DNA from: Anaerocolumna sp. MB42-C2
GTDB lineage: Bacteria > Bacillota > Clostridia > Lachnospirales > Lachnospiraceae
Direction of reading: 5' to 3'
Assembly (NCBI RefSeq): GCF_030913705.1
Contig: NZ_CP133190.1
Span: forward strand, 310,001 to 374,000
Length of the DNA: 64,000 nucleotides
Shown here: one piece after another, positions 35,330-43,680 of the stretch
Position numbering within the stretch: position 1 is the first letter of the stretch
Layout of the letters: each line of letters opens with the position of its first letter
The notes under the pieces: model-generated
What the model was told of the DNA's origin: nothing
Seen by the model: only the letters and a program-made list of their open reading frames with translations
Database searches by the model: none
Position numbers and translations under genes: made by a program

Positions 35330-37066
35330 TTAAATTGCTAAAAGTTTATCATCTCTTATATCTTCTGCAGTCCATCCAATAACAGCAAAATTTCCATTGG
35401 TATATTTATCTACTTTATTAATCCATTCAATTTCATTACTGGCTTTCACCGACAATAGTTGATTTGTGGTTTCTGTCCGGTATAAGGATGCATTAATTAC
35501 CCACCATTTACTTGATATTTTAGCACGTTTTAAATCCTCTTCTAAACGTTTTGCTTCAAATACCGGTGTAGCTTCGGCAAGTGTAACAATTATTACTTCT
35601 GTTTCTTCCGGATTTCTAAGCCTTGGTAACAGTTTTTTAGCTGAATCCGGAATGTCACCTTGAGAACGTTTCATTTCCTGGTTATAGCTTTGTGTTGAAT
35701 CCAATAATAACAAGGTATGACCTGTAGGCGCTGTATCAATTACTACTACCTGATTTTCAGCTTTATCCACAATATCTGCAAAAGCCCTGAAGACAGCGAT
35801 TTCCTGGGTACAGGGGGATTTTAAATCTTCCATCAAATAAGCTATGTCATCCTCTGACATAGTTTCCTTTGCTTTGCTTAGTACCTCATTCCGGTATTTT
35901 CTTAATTCTTCCTTTTCATCAATATGACTCATGGTAATACCCGCAGATTCATTAATAACGAATTTAAGATGGGCTGCCGGATCAGTTGTAGACAGATGTA
36001 CCTTTTTACCCCTGTTTGCCAGCCCCAAGGCAATGGATGCAGCTATGGTGGTTTTACCGACACCACCTTTTCCCATAGTAAATATTACTTTTTTATCCGA
36101 AGCACACAAATCCTCTATGATATCATTTAAATGAGGAAAAACCTCTGTATTAATGTTTTCTTCACGGAATTCAAAATTATCCTTTGTTAATAAAGCTCTG
36201 ACATTTTCAACCCCTGTAATGTTATATGCTCTTAATGGAATGGTATAAGTACTTAATTTCTTTAATCCCTCAGGCATATCAGAAAGTGCATTTTGCTGTT
36301 TTTGATATAAACTCTCAGATATTTTGTCATCATATGTTGTAAGAACACCATTTATGATTAAAATCTGGTTGTTGATACCTATCTCTGCCAGTTCTTTTGA
36401 TGCTCTCTCCGCTTCTGCCAAAGGAGTTTTCTCCGGTCTTGAAACCAGTATTAGCGTTGCACTTTTCTTATCTGCTAAGGTTTCTACAGCTTTTTTATAT
36501 ATTTCCTTTTTGCTTTCCAAACCTGATAATTGGCCAAGGCAGGATGCACCATGGGTATTTTGACTAATAAAATTACTCCAGGCAGAGGGAAGTTGAAGCA
36601 TTCTTAACGTATGTCCCGTGGGTGCAGTATCAAAAATGATATAATCATAATCCCTTTCAACCTTTTCATCTGTAATAAATTTAGAAAATTCAGTAAATGC
36701 GGCAATTTCAACAGTACAGGAACCGGATAGTTGTTCTTCCATATTATTTATTACCACATCCGGGAGCTGACCGCGATATGGGGCTATAACACTTTCCCGA
36801 TATTCCGCAGCTGCTTCGATAGGATCCAGATTAGCCACAACAAGGTTTGGAACATCTTTTATCATAATCCCTTTATTGTTCAGCTTTGTTTGGAAGACAT
36901 CCTGTAAATTAGATGCAGGATCCGTACTGATCAGTATAACTTTTTTCCCGCTATCAGCTAAAGATATGGCAGTTGCACATGCTGTGGATGTTTTTCCTAC
37001 TCCGCCCTTACCGGTAAAAAAAAGATACTTTGTCAGTTCTATTTTATTAAGATCGAATTGTTCCAT
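35330..37066 (-). CDS. arsA: Arsenical pump-driving ATPase
   Basis: 578 aa with two homologous ATPase halves, each opening with a P-loop: FTGKGGVGKTS (about residue 17) and TMGKGGVGKTT (about 330). The DTAPTGHT signature is present in both halves. All three arsenite-binding Cys of known ArsA are conserved: SGSCTVE (first half), GASCLGQ, and KSPCTQE (second half). ArsA couples ATP hydrolysis to arsenite efflux through ArsB or Acr3. No such membrane pump lies in the window, so a partner must be elsewhere. It follows arsD by 78 bases on the same transcript. Confidence 0.95.
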   Translation of the reverse strand: MEQFDLNKIELTKYLFFTGKGGVGKTSTACATAISLADSGKKVILISTDPASNLQDVFQTKLNNKGIMIKDVPNLVVANLDPIEAAAEYRESVIAPYRGQLPDVVINNMEEQLSGSCTVEIAAFTEFSKFITDEKVERDYDYIIFDTAPTGHTLRMLQLPSAWSNFISQNTHGASCLGQLSGLESKKEIYKKAVETLADKKSATLILVSRPEKTPLAEAERASKELAEIGINNQILIINGVLTTYDDKISESLYQKQQNALSDMPEGLKKLSTYTIPLRAYNITGVENVRALLTKDNFEFREENINTEVFPHLNDIIEDLCASDKKVIFTMGKGGVGKTTIAASIALGLANRGKKVHLSTTDPAAHLKFVINESAGITMSHIDEKEELRKYRNEVLSKAKETMSEDDIAYLMEDLKSPCTQEIAVFRAFADIVDKAENQVVVIDTAPTGHTLLLLDSTQSYNQEMKRSQGDIPDSAKKLLPRLRNPEETEVIIVTLAEATPVFEAKRLEEDLKRAKISSKWWVINASLYRTETTNQLLSVKASNEIEWINKVDKYTNGNFAVIGWTAEDIRDDKLLAI

Positions 37067-37144
37067 ATTTTATAAACTTCCTTTCCGTATTCACAATTCT
37101 GTTCCTCAGCTATGAAAACCATACAAACAAACCAAGTGAAACTA

Positions 37145-37534
37145 TCAACAATCTCCTCCGGAACAGCCGCACCCCCGGGGTTTTTTAATTTTTGCATTTA
37201 CTAAATTAGGTTTTACACCTAGATAAATTCTAGGAATGTTAAGCAATTTTACAAATTCGTCGTTGGTAGGGTATCTTCCTGTGATAACAATTTCATCATC
37301 TAATACGATAATCGGCAAACTATCTACACCTTTTTCCTTTAAACAATTATTCACTGACTTGTTATTTACAAATTCCTGTGGTGCATTCGTCAGGTTATAC
37401 CTGTTAATAGTAATTCCATTCTTTTTCAGTGTATTCAGTACTGTTGAAATTCTCATAAGTTCCGGATCTACTCCAACGCCGCAAAGACCAGTGGGACAAC
37501 ACATTGCCGGTTCAAATATTTGCATTTTTTTCAT
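37145..37534 (-). CDS. arsD: Arsenite metallochaperone
   Basis: 129 aa. The N-terminus carries the three Cys that hold As(III) in FEPAMCCPTGLCG, and the fold continues in the thioredoxin-like ArsD manner (INRYNLTNAPQEFV, SLPIIVLDDEIVITGRYP). The tail GCGCSGGDC has extra vicinal Cys, as in E. coli ArsD. It hands arsenite to ArsA and can act as a weak repressor. AGGAGG precedes the ATG. No arsR gene is present in the window although the promoter shows a strong inverted repeat. Confidence 0.95.
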   Translation of the reverse strand: MKKMQIFEPAMCCPTGLCGVGVDPELMRISTVLNTLKKNGITINRYNLTNAPQEFVNNKSVNNCLKEKGVDSLPIIVLDDEIVITGRYPTNDEFVKLLNIPRIYLGVKPNLVNAKIKKPRGCGCSGGDC

Positions 37535-37689
37535 ACGATAACCTCCTGGGATTATTTTTCATAACTTTATTTTTACAGTTAACTTTTTAATTAATAAGTT
37601 CAAAACCTTTCAATATATATATAATGGATACTTTTAAATATAAGTATATTATATAAATTCACATCTTATAGACATTTTTCAATGATATA

Positions 37690-37737
37690 GACAATTATCT
37701 ATACTATTATTATACGAAACATATAGATAGTTGTCAA
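37690..37737 (-). promoter_or_regulatory. arsDA promoter with a large inverted repeat
   Basis: On the minus strand TTGACA (37737-37732), 17 bases, TATAAT (37714-37709): a perfect SigA consensus. GACAATTATCTATA (37690-37703) and TATAGATAGTTGTC (37722-37735) are inverted repeats with one mismatch in 14, one over the -35 and one over the transcription start. This is the form expected of an ArsR- or ArsD-type operator. Confidence 0.8.
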
Positions 37738-37785
37738 TATGTTGCTTTATTTATTTATATATGTTACTCTATTTTATAATAAAAA

Positions 37786-37818
37786 AACCCTTTAAACTTT
37801 CAAGTGTTTTAAAGGGTT
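37786..37818. terminator. Terminator after the acetyltransferase / small peptide genes
   Basis: AACCCTTTAAA pairs with TTTAAAGGGTT around a short loop; on the minus strand T7 follows, which ends transcription coming from the GNAT gene before it reaches the arsDA promoter. Confidence 0.8.
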
Positions 37819-37881
37819 ATAATATAACTAAGCAAATTTATTAAATTATGATGCTTTGCAGTAAAGCTTACTTCTTCTGCT

Positions 37882-37986
37882 TCAGCATTCTAAATTGCAA
37901 AATACATCATACCTTAATAATCCATTGCTTTCTATTAAGGCGTATCCAATTGTAAGTACGCTAATTAATAAAAATAATATCGCCAT
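37882..37986 (-). CDS. Small hydrophobic peptide (34 aa)
   Basis: ATG 37986 has a strong ribosome site (GAAGGAGG, 7 bases before). The product starts MAILFLLISVLTIGYALIES, a single membrane helix, and ends with two Cys (VFCNLEC). It lies 16 bases after the GNAT gene and before the shared terminator, so it is probably the last gene of that transcript. Not a recognised toxin or leader; function unknown. Confidence 0.55.
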   Translation of the reverse strand: MAILFLLISVLTIGYALIESNGLLRYDVFCNLEC

Positions 37987-38002
37987 GCAGATTCCTCCTT
38001 CT

Positions 38003-38500
38003 TTAGTTACCGATATGTTTACTTCTACGTTCCATAAGTATAACATCATGCCATTTACCGTTATTCATTTTTCCAAGGTTTTCTCTATAACCGATTTCTC
38101 TAAATCCGCATTTTTTATGTAAGTTCCTGCTAGAAATATTCTCTTTAATGATTCCTGATTGTAAAGTCCAATATCCCTCTTTTTCCGATTGTTCAATCAA
38201 GTAATTAAGAAGTGCAGTACCAACTCCCATACCTTTATATTCTTCTCCTATATAAACACTTACTTCGGCTACCCCTGCATAAACACAGCGGCTTGATACA
38301 GGAGATATAGCCACCCATCCTAATACATTATCCCCTGCGCGGGCAACAAAACGACATTTCGTACTATGCCCATGATTCCAATCTTCCCAAGTCGGAACAT
38401 CATTTTGAAATGTAGCAATTTCCGTTTTTATTCCGGCCAGGTAGATCTCAGCAACCTGCTGCCAGTCTGTTTCTTTCATATTGTCTATTATAAAGTCCAT
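38003..38500 (-). CDS. GNAT acetyltransferase of the phosphinothricin/ArsN1 type
   Basis: 165 aa. The acetyl-CoA loop appears as YIGEEYKGMGVGTALL (about residues 85-100) and the end RNLHKKCGFREIGYRE is typical of the PAT subfamily; the opening MDFIIDNMKETDWQQVAEIY fits as well. PAT enzymes acetylate glutamine-like amino-acid antibiotics. ArsN1 proteins are PAT relatives found in ars operons that acetylate the arsenical arsinothricin. Here the gene lies 500 bases upstream of arsD on the same strand, although a terminator separates them, so ArsN1 is a plausible specific role. A MarR gene precedes it by 86 bases. Confidence 0.85.
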   Translation of the reverse strand: MDFIIDNMKETDWQQVAEIYLAGIKTEIATFQNDVPTWEDWNHGHSTKCRFVARAGDNVLGWVAISPVSSRCVYAGVAEVSVYIGEEYKGMGVGTALLNYLIEQSEKEGYWTLQSGIIKENISSRNLHKKCGFREIGYRENLGKMNNGKWHDVILMERRSKHIGN

Positions 38501-38585
38501 AGGTTCTCCTCTCCTTTGTGCACATTTACTAGTACACCTGTAAAATATTTTACATATAACACCAAATTTCCACCGATCTTTAACT

Positions 38586-39020
38586 CTAATTATTATCTCT
38601 GACTGACTGAACTAATATCTGCAGACTATCCAAAACTTGATTCCTTTTATCTTCCGGAATGGTATTAAAAATGCCTGCGTAATAAGTAAACATATTATCT
38701 TCAATGTTTTTAAAAACTGCCGCTCCTTTATCCGTTAACTGAATTGATATATAACGCCTGTTTTCTGAATTGGTTTCCCTTTTTACTATTTCTGCATCTA
38801 CTAAATTATTAATTGTCCTGCTCATGGTGCTTTTGTCCAACTCAAGTAACTCAGCCAGATCAATTAACGAGATTTTCTCTGCTCTTCCGATTTCTACAAT
38901 AGCATGACATTGAGAAATCGTTACACCGCAGCACAAGGCATCACTTTTTTCCAAAATGCCTAAATTCCTTACCAGTATTCGCAAAAGTTCTCTCAAGGTT
39001 TCGCTTCCCTGGTTTGACAT
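38586..39020 (-). CDS. MarR family transcriptional regulator
   Basis: 144 aa winged-helix regulator: ISQCHAIVEIGRAEKISLIDLAELLELDKSTMSRTINNL holds the recognition helices (about residues 32-70, quoted in parts), followed by the wing ENRRYISIQLTDKG. A vicinal Cys pair (DALCCGVT, about residue 27) lies just before the DNA-binding part and could sense thiol-reactive or arsenical compounds; that is inference. Its promoter holds a perfect 10-bp inverted repeat, so it probably represses itself and the GNAT gene downstream. Confidence 0.9.
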   Translation of the reverse strand: MSNQGSETLRELLRILVRNLGILEKSDALCCGVTISQCHAIVEIGRAEKISLIDLAELLELDKSTMSRTINNLVDAEIVKRETNSENRRYISIQLTDKGAAVFKNIEDNMFTYYAGIFNTIPEDKRNQVLDSLQILVQSVRDNN

Positions 39021-39049
39021 CTGTTCACCTCTTTTCTCTATATGAATGC

Positions 39050-39086
39050 ATTATACCATACAACAGTTGTGTTGTGCAACTGTTGT
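39050..39086 (-). promoter_or_regulatory. MarR gene promoter with palindromic operator
   Basis: On the minus strand TTGCAC (39079-39074), 18 bases, TATAAT (39055-39050). ACAACAGTTG (39060-39069) and CAACTGTTGT (39077-39086) form a perfect inverted repeat with a 7-base centre that covers the -35 and spacer. Confidence 0.8.
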
Positions 39087-39144
39087 TTTGGCATGTCTTA
39101 ATCATTTTCAGTCATCTCCGGCACTTTTCAAATTCATCCAATTT

Positions 39145-39975
39145 CTATTCCAATAATTTTTTAATAACTTGAATATTATATTCAACCAATAAGAAAAAGA
39201 GGTCTTTTTTTGTATTAAAATCCAATCGATTAAAATCTTTTTTGATCTTTCTGGTAAAGTTTTTAGATAAATCTTCCCTCATACTTATTGTAATAAAAGC
39301 TTTTAATAAATCATTTGAAAAAGATCTGGAATCCTGATTCCTATTTAATACTTTCATAATACGCTGTACAGCTTCCCTATATTCAGGAGCTATATAGGTA
39401 TTAATGATAGCATTCCTGTTAAAGGTATAGGTTATATTTAGTTTATTTTTAAAACAATATAAATCACTTATATTAATTAAATCAATAAATTTAAAATTGT
39501 CATTAATATAGTACAGATTATTCTGAAAGAATTTACTTGTTTTTAAAATAATTAATGGAAGGTTTATTCTCCCTAAATGAATTTTAATTACTTTCAAAAC
39601 CAACTTGTCATTTATTTTTACCGTTTGTAACGTTAAATTCAATCCAAAACAAATAACATAACCTTTCATCGAAGTTTTAACAATAATATTATTATCAGTC
39701 AAATCAATAGACAAACCCTTAAGCAGAAAACCCTGAGGCAGCTTATTCTGTAGTTTTAAACTTACATCTTTGGCTATTAAACGATTTAATTCATTTTCTG
39801 TTATTGTCAAATTATTTACACCAAATAAATCAGGTTCTGATTCTATTAAAATCTTTTTAACTAAATTATATTCTTTATCGGCAGTACTGACATTTGATGG
39901 TTTTATTAGATATAGAACCAGGCTGATCAATATAACTATTATTACTAATACAATGAATTTTCTTCCTACCCTCAT
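39145..39975 (-). CDS. Membrane-anchored extracytoplasmic protein, YpmS-like topology
   Basis: 276 aa from ATG 39975 (MRVGRKFIVL), 8 bases after GAGGTGA. One N-terminal helix (FIVLVIIVILISLVLYLI) is followed by an outside domain opening with NNLTITENELNRLIAKDV, the pattern of YpmS/DUF2140-type proteins, and beta strands (GLSIDLTDNNIIVKTSMKGY, LNLTLQTVKINDKLVLKVIK). The C-terminal 100 residues are helical and basic. The family assignment is by topology and the short opening motif only. It is alone between the MarR and DHA2 exporter genes. Confidence 0.55.
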   Translation of the reverse strand: MRVGRKFIVLVIIVILISLVLYLIKPSNVSTADKEYNLVKKILIESEPDLFGVNNLTITENELNRLIAKDVSLKLQNKLPQGFLLKGLSIDLTDNNIIVKTSMKGYVICFGLNLTLQTVKINDKLVLKVIKIHLGRINLPLIILKTSKFFQNNLYYINDNFKFIDLINISDLYCFKNKLNITYTFNRNAIINTYIAPEYREAVQRIMKVLNRNQDSRSFSNDLLKAFITISMREDLSKNFTRKIKKDFNRLDFNTKKDLFFLLVEYNIQVIKKLLE

Positions 39976-40134
39976 AATTAAGGTCACCTCAAGTAATTAT
40001 TTATTAATTAATATCATTATCCTGCTTGTAACAGATATACAAAAATATTCTATTGGCCACAATATAATCTTATAAATTCCGGTATATCTCTTCTATTGTA
40101 TGTCCGATTCGGGCTAAATAACTGCATGAATTTA

Positions 40135-40194
40135 AAAAAGCTTTTCTTGCAAACCATTAAGCCTGTAAATGGATTGGAAGAAAAGCTTTTTTTT
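40135..40194. terminator. Bidirectional terminator after the DHA2 exporter gene
   Basis: AAAAAGCTTTTCTT (40135-40148) and AAGAAAAGCTTTTTT (40178-40192) can pair over 14 bases, with T8 on the plus strand and T6 on the minus strand. It directly follows the MFS stop codon. Confidence 0.78.
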
Positions 40195-40197
40195 AGT

Positions 40198-41634
40198 TTA
40201 AACTTCTGCTGATTTTTCTGGCAAAATAACTGATAATATTAAGGAGATACCGGTTAATACTATAAAGGTTATAAATAAAACAAACATTGAATTATTTAAA
40301 GAAAGCTTTATCCGGTCACTGCTGATTAATAAATTTTGCGCAGAGGATCCGTATAGATCGTTGGGGTTTATATCTTTTAAGCCTATTCTATTAAAATATC
40401 GAACTATATTAATATTAAATATATTTCCAAATACGCTAACACCGATTGTTTGGCCCAATGTCTTAAGCAGAGCATTCGCTCCTATTGCGGCTCCTCTCTT
40501 AGTATAATCCACTGACTCTTGAATTATAATCGTTAACACGGTAAAGGCACCACCAAATCCGAATCCTATTATAAAAACATATACTAATACCAGTGCTAGA
40601 GGTGAATTAATTCCTAAGGTAGAAAGCAGTATTATACCGACCAATAAAATAATCACGGATATTAAATTCACCTGTTTCCCGCCGTTTTTTACTATTCTGT
40701 TACCTAAGACAAAGGAAGCCAAAAGCCAGGAAAATGACATGGAAACTAAGGCCAATCCGGATACGGTAGCACTTAAACCCAGTATGTTCTGCAAGTAAAT
40801 CGGGATATATACGTTAATACCTATTAAAACTGCTGCTATAAACAGGCTTATCATATTAACTATAACACTGTTCCAGTTAAAAATGTCAAAAGGAATTATG
40901 GGTTCATTTACTCTTCTTTCTATCAGATAAAAAAGCACCAACAATAGGATCGTTAATACAACAGAAATTCCGATTAATAATTTATTTATATCAGTTGCTA
41001 AAAAAATACTTAAAAATAAGATTAATGCTGCAGATAAAGTAAATACCCCTGCATAATCCAGATTGTGTTTCCTTTTTTCGAAATCTTCTTTCAGACTTCT
41101 ATGCAATAATATAATGGATAAAATACCAAATGGAATATTGATGAAGAAAATCCAATGCCAGGAGAGCACATCAATTAAAGTGCCGCCTAAAAACGGACCA
41201 ACCAGACTGGCTATCCCCCAAACTGTACCTAAAATTCCCTGAATCTTCGGTCTTTCCTCTATATTATATACATCTCCTACAATCGTATAAGATACGGTGA
41301 ATACTGAACCTGCTCCAATGCCTTGAATTGCACGAAAACCAATCAACATAAACATTGACTGCGACAACCCGCATAAAAAACTTCCGATTAAAAATATAAT
41401 GATACCAATAGAAAGTACGTTTTTCCTGCCATATAAATCAGATAGTTTACCGCATATAGGAGTTGATATTGCGGATGTTAATAAATAGGAGGAAAATACC
41501 AAACTAATAATCTCAAATCCGTGCAGTTCTTTGGCAATTGTAGGAATCGCAGTTGTCACCACTGTTCCCTCCACTGCTCCTAAGAACATTGCTAACATTA
41601 ACGCTATCGCTATTTTTTTCTTTCTTAAATCCAT
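40198..41634 (-). CDS. MFS multidrug exporter, DHA2 (EmrB/QacA) family
   Basis: 478 aa with about 14 membrane helices. Helix 1 carries GAVEGTVVTTAIPTIAKEL, the DHA2 opening motif, and the first loop GKLSDLYGRKNVL is motif A; RAIQGIGAGSVFTVSYTIVGD is the helix-4 signature. These are proton-driven drug or peptide exporters of the cytoplasmic membrane. No regulator lies beside it. The 980 bases upstream hold only remnants, so the gene may once have been controlled by a neighbour now lost. Confidence 0.92.
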   Translation of the reverse strand: MDLRKKKIAIALMLAMFLGAVEGTVVTTAIPTIAKELHGFEIISLVFSSYLLTSAISTPICGKLSDLYGRKNVLSIGIIIFLIGSFLCGLSQSMFMLIGFRAIQGIGAGSVFTVSYTIVGDVYNIEERPKIQGILGTVWGIASLVGPFLGGTLIDVLSWHWIFFINIPFGILSIILLHRSLKEDFEKRKHNLDYAGVFTLSAALILFLSIFLATDINKLLIGISVVLTILLLVLFYLIERRVNEPIIPFDIFNWNSVIVNMISLFIAAVLIGINVYIPIYLQNILGLSATVSGLALVSMSFSWLLASFVLGNRIVKNGGKQVNLISVIILLVGIILLSTLGINSPLALVLVYVFIIGFGFGGAFTVLTIIIQESVDYTKRGAAIGANALLKTLGQTIGVSVFGNIFNINIVRYFNRIGLKDINPNDLYGSSAQNLLISSDRIKLSLNNSMFVLFITFIVLTGISLILSVILPEKSAEV

Positions 41635-42033
41635 ACTTTGCTACTTCCTATCAGTTATTTTTTCCTAAGTTTCTTTAAACGTAGATTCTTATTCGTTTTT
41701 GCTCTAACAGAGAATCTTAGTAATTATAATGGAATATGTATTTTTTGTCCAGCTATAATATTTTGTTTCATATTTATTTTATAGGAAATAAATACAACCC
41801 TAAGCAATTCAAGAGCTTCCTTAACTTTCTGAGTATTATTCAAGTCTTATGTGTTAAATATTGGTAGATATTATTATATGTTAATAGTATAATCAAAACA
41901 AAACTAATATACGATATCGTAATGGAATGTTAATTATTTATATTTTAGGCAAAAACCTTGCATGAATGAAACGAAACGTGCAAGGATTTTTATATAATTA
42001 TCTACTATACTGTTTTTGAGAGGAGGGATACGT
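41635..42033. other. Non-coding stretch with one hairpin terminator
   Basis: CCTTGCA (41956-41962) and TGCAAGG (41979-41985) form a stem flanked by A5 and T5, so it can end transcripts in both directions. Nothing else was recognised. Confidence 0.55.
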
Positions 42034-42123
42034 TTGAACTGGTACGATCAAATAAACAAGGCATTAGACTATATTGAAAATCATTTAGACAGCAGCATTG
42101 ATTTAGATAAAGCTGCTTCATAA
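42034..42123 (+). pseudogene. Truncated AraC-family regulator (29 codons)
   Basis: TTG 42034 with AGGAGGG 7 bases upstream encodes MNWYDQINKALDYIENHLDS then SIDLDKAAS and a stop. This is the first helix of the DNA-binding domain of AraC regulators with an N-terminal HTH (the pattern MxWxxxxNxAIDYIExHL). Everything after the first helix is missing. A strong ribosome site remains, so a 29-aa peptide may still be made. A short unrelated-looking frame follows (from about 42127). Confidence 0.65.
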
Positions 42124-42294
42124 AACATACAGAGTATTTCTATAGTGACTTCAATCCGAATAACCCTCGGAGGGAGAAATTTTATTATGTTAATGCGAGT
42201 CTAAAGTAAGAAATAAGCATTATCTGCAGAAATTTAATACATATTTTCTCAAATCAAGAATTAAGTTAAAAAGTATTCTATCATTATTTAATTA

Positions 42295-42319
42295 AGAACG
42301 GCTTCGGCTGTTCTTTTTT
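42295..42319 (+). terminator. Terminator after the AraC remnant
   Basis: AGAACGGC-TTCG-GCTGTTCT with a stable UUCG loop and T6. Confidence 0.85.
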
Positions 42320-42638
42320 ATTCTCATTTAAAGTCAGTTTTATTTTCGTCGATTCCAAACTTATAATCGTTAATATGATAAGAGTATAATATAATTTCAT
42401 TAATTATAATTTTTTTAGCTTATTCAGATTGATGAAATTAATGGTAGTATTTATAACTTAATTGCTCTATAATAAAAATGTATACGCTTTAGTTTATACT
42501 GTATGAATTGTCTCGCAAAAGACATGCAAGCCATTAGAAAAATGATAACTGAAAGGAAAGCCGCATGTTGATTCTCTCACCTTTCATTATGTGGCAGCAA
42601 CATATCTGTAAACAGATGTGTTATGCAAGGATATTAAG
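42320..42638. other. Promoter-side spacer of the TSUP gene
   Basis: AT-rich, with no gene. CATATCTGTAAACAGATGTG at 42601-42620 is a short hairpin 20 bases before the TSUP start and may affect its translation. No clear promoter consensus was picked out. Confidence 0.4.
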
Positions 42639-43373
42639 ATGCAAAATATTTTACTTTTTATTTTTACTCTATTCGCATATTTTGTTAAAGCAATTACCGG
42701 CTTTGGTAACACCCTTGTGATGGGTTCTTTATTTTCCTTTGTAACATCCAATAGATTCACTACACCGATAGACCTAATATTTAGTATTCCAACTAATATT
42801 TATATTGTATGGAAAGAGAGAAAAAATCTTTCTGTTAAAATTGTTCTTCCGCTGTCCCTTATGCTGTTAGCCGGTATAATACCGGGCACCTTTTTATTAA
42901 AGGTTGGTACTGACTGGATACTGAAATCTATATTAGGTATTATTATTGTTGGACTGGGAGTAGAAATGCTCACCAGAAAATCAAATGAAAATAAAGTATC
43001 AAAAACAAATCCCGCTGCTCTTATAGTTATCGGCGTCCTTTCCGGAGTTTTAGCCGGTCTTTATGGCATCGGAGCTCTTCTGGTATCCTACATTATTCGA
43101 ACTACAGATAATAAGGGGCAATTTCGAGCTAATATCTGTTGTGTTTTTTTAGTAGATAATGTATTCCGATTTTTCTTATATTTATTTACCGGTATATTAA
43201 ATAAGGAGATTCTACATACTGCAATTATTCTGGCACCGGCTGTACTAATAGGTATGATGATCGGTGTTAAAGTTGATGCAAAAATGAAGGAAGACAATGT
43301 GAAGAAATCTGTCATTACTTTGCTTATCATAAGCGGTACCGTTTTGTTTATCAAGAGTTTTTTTAACCATTGA
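42639..43373 (+). CDS. TSUP family (TauE/SafE) transporter
   Basis: 244 aa from ATG 42639, which has CAAGGA 8 bases upstream. Eight membrane helices in two repeats are visible; the repeats open with FVKAITGFGNTLVMGSL and GVLSGVLAGLYGIGALLVSYI, the G-x-G-x-x duplication of the family. Members move sulfite, sulfonates or organic anions out of or into the cell. The substrate is not indicated by neighbours. It is convergent with the small gene after it. Confidence 0.88.
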   Translation: MQNILLFIFTLFAYFVKAITGFGNTLVMGSLFSFVTSNRFTTPIDLIFSIPTNIYIVWKERKNLSVKIVLPLSLMLLAGIIPGTFLLKVGTDWILKSILGIIIVGLGVEMLTRKSNENKVSKTNPAALIVIGVLSGVLAGLYGIGALLVSYIIRTTDNKGQFRANICCVFLVDNVFRFFLYLFTGILNKEILHTAIILAPAVLIGMMIGVKVDAKMKEDNVKKSVITLLIISGTVLFIKSFFNH

Positions 43374-43382
43374 TTAGAATTT

Positions 43383-43646
43383 CTAGACTATTTTATTACC
43401 GTTTGAGGTATAGCCATGCTCTTCCATTACTTTTGAGAAAATGGTTTTCTCTATTACACCTTTCAGCCATTTTACTTCGTCAATATGATGATTTTTAAAC
43501 ACCTCATTCTGCAGCTCGGAATATATTTCACATAGAAGCTGATACTCCGTTTTTTCTGATAAACATGTTATTACTTTTTTCTCTCCAAAAACCTTTACCG
43601 CCCTTTTTCTGTCTCTTTCAAGACATTTAATCACCGCATCTTTCAT
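43383..43646 (-). CDS. Conserved-looking small protein of unknown function
   Basis: 87 aa, charged, mostly helical (DAVIKCLERDRKRAVKVFGE, EKTEYQLLCEIYSELQNEV), with two Cys. ATG 43646 lies about 35 bases downstream of the AraC gene stop and has a GAAAGGAG ribosome site, so it is likely co-transcribed with the AraC gene. No domain recognised. It ends 10 bases from the convergent TSUP gene. Confidence 0.6.
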   Translation of the reverse strand: MKDAVIKCLERDRKRAVKVFGEKKVITCLSEKTEYQLLCEIYSELQNEVFKNHHIDEVKWLKGVIEKTIFSKVMEEHGYTSNGNKIV

Positions 43647-43680
43647 CGCTTTATTCTCCTTTCTCTCTTAATATCCGGTT

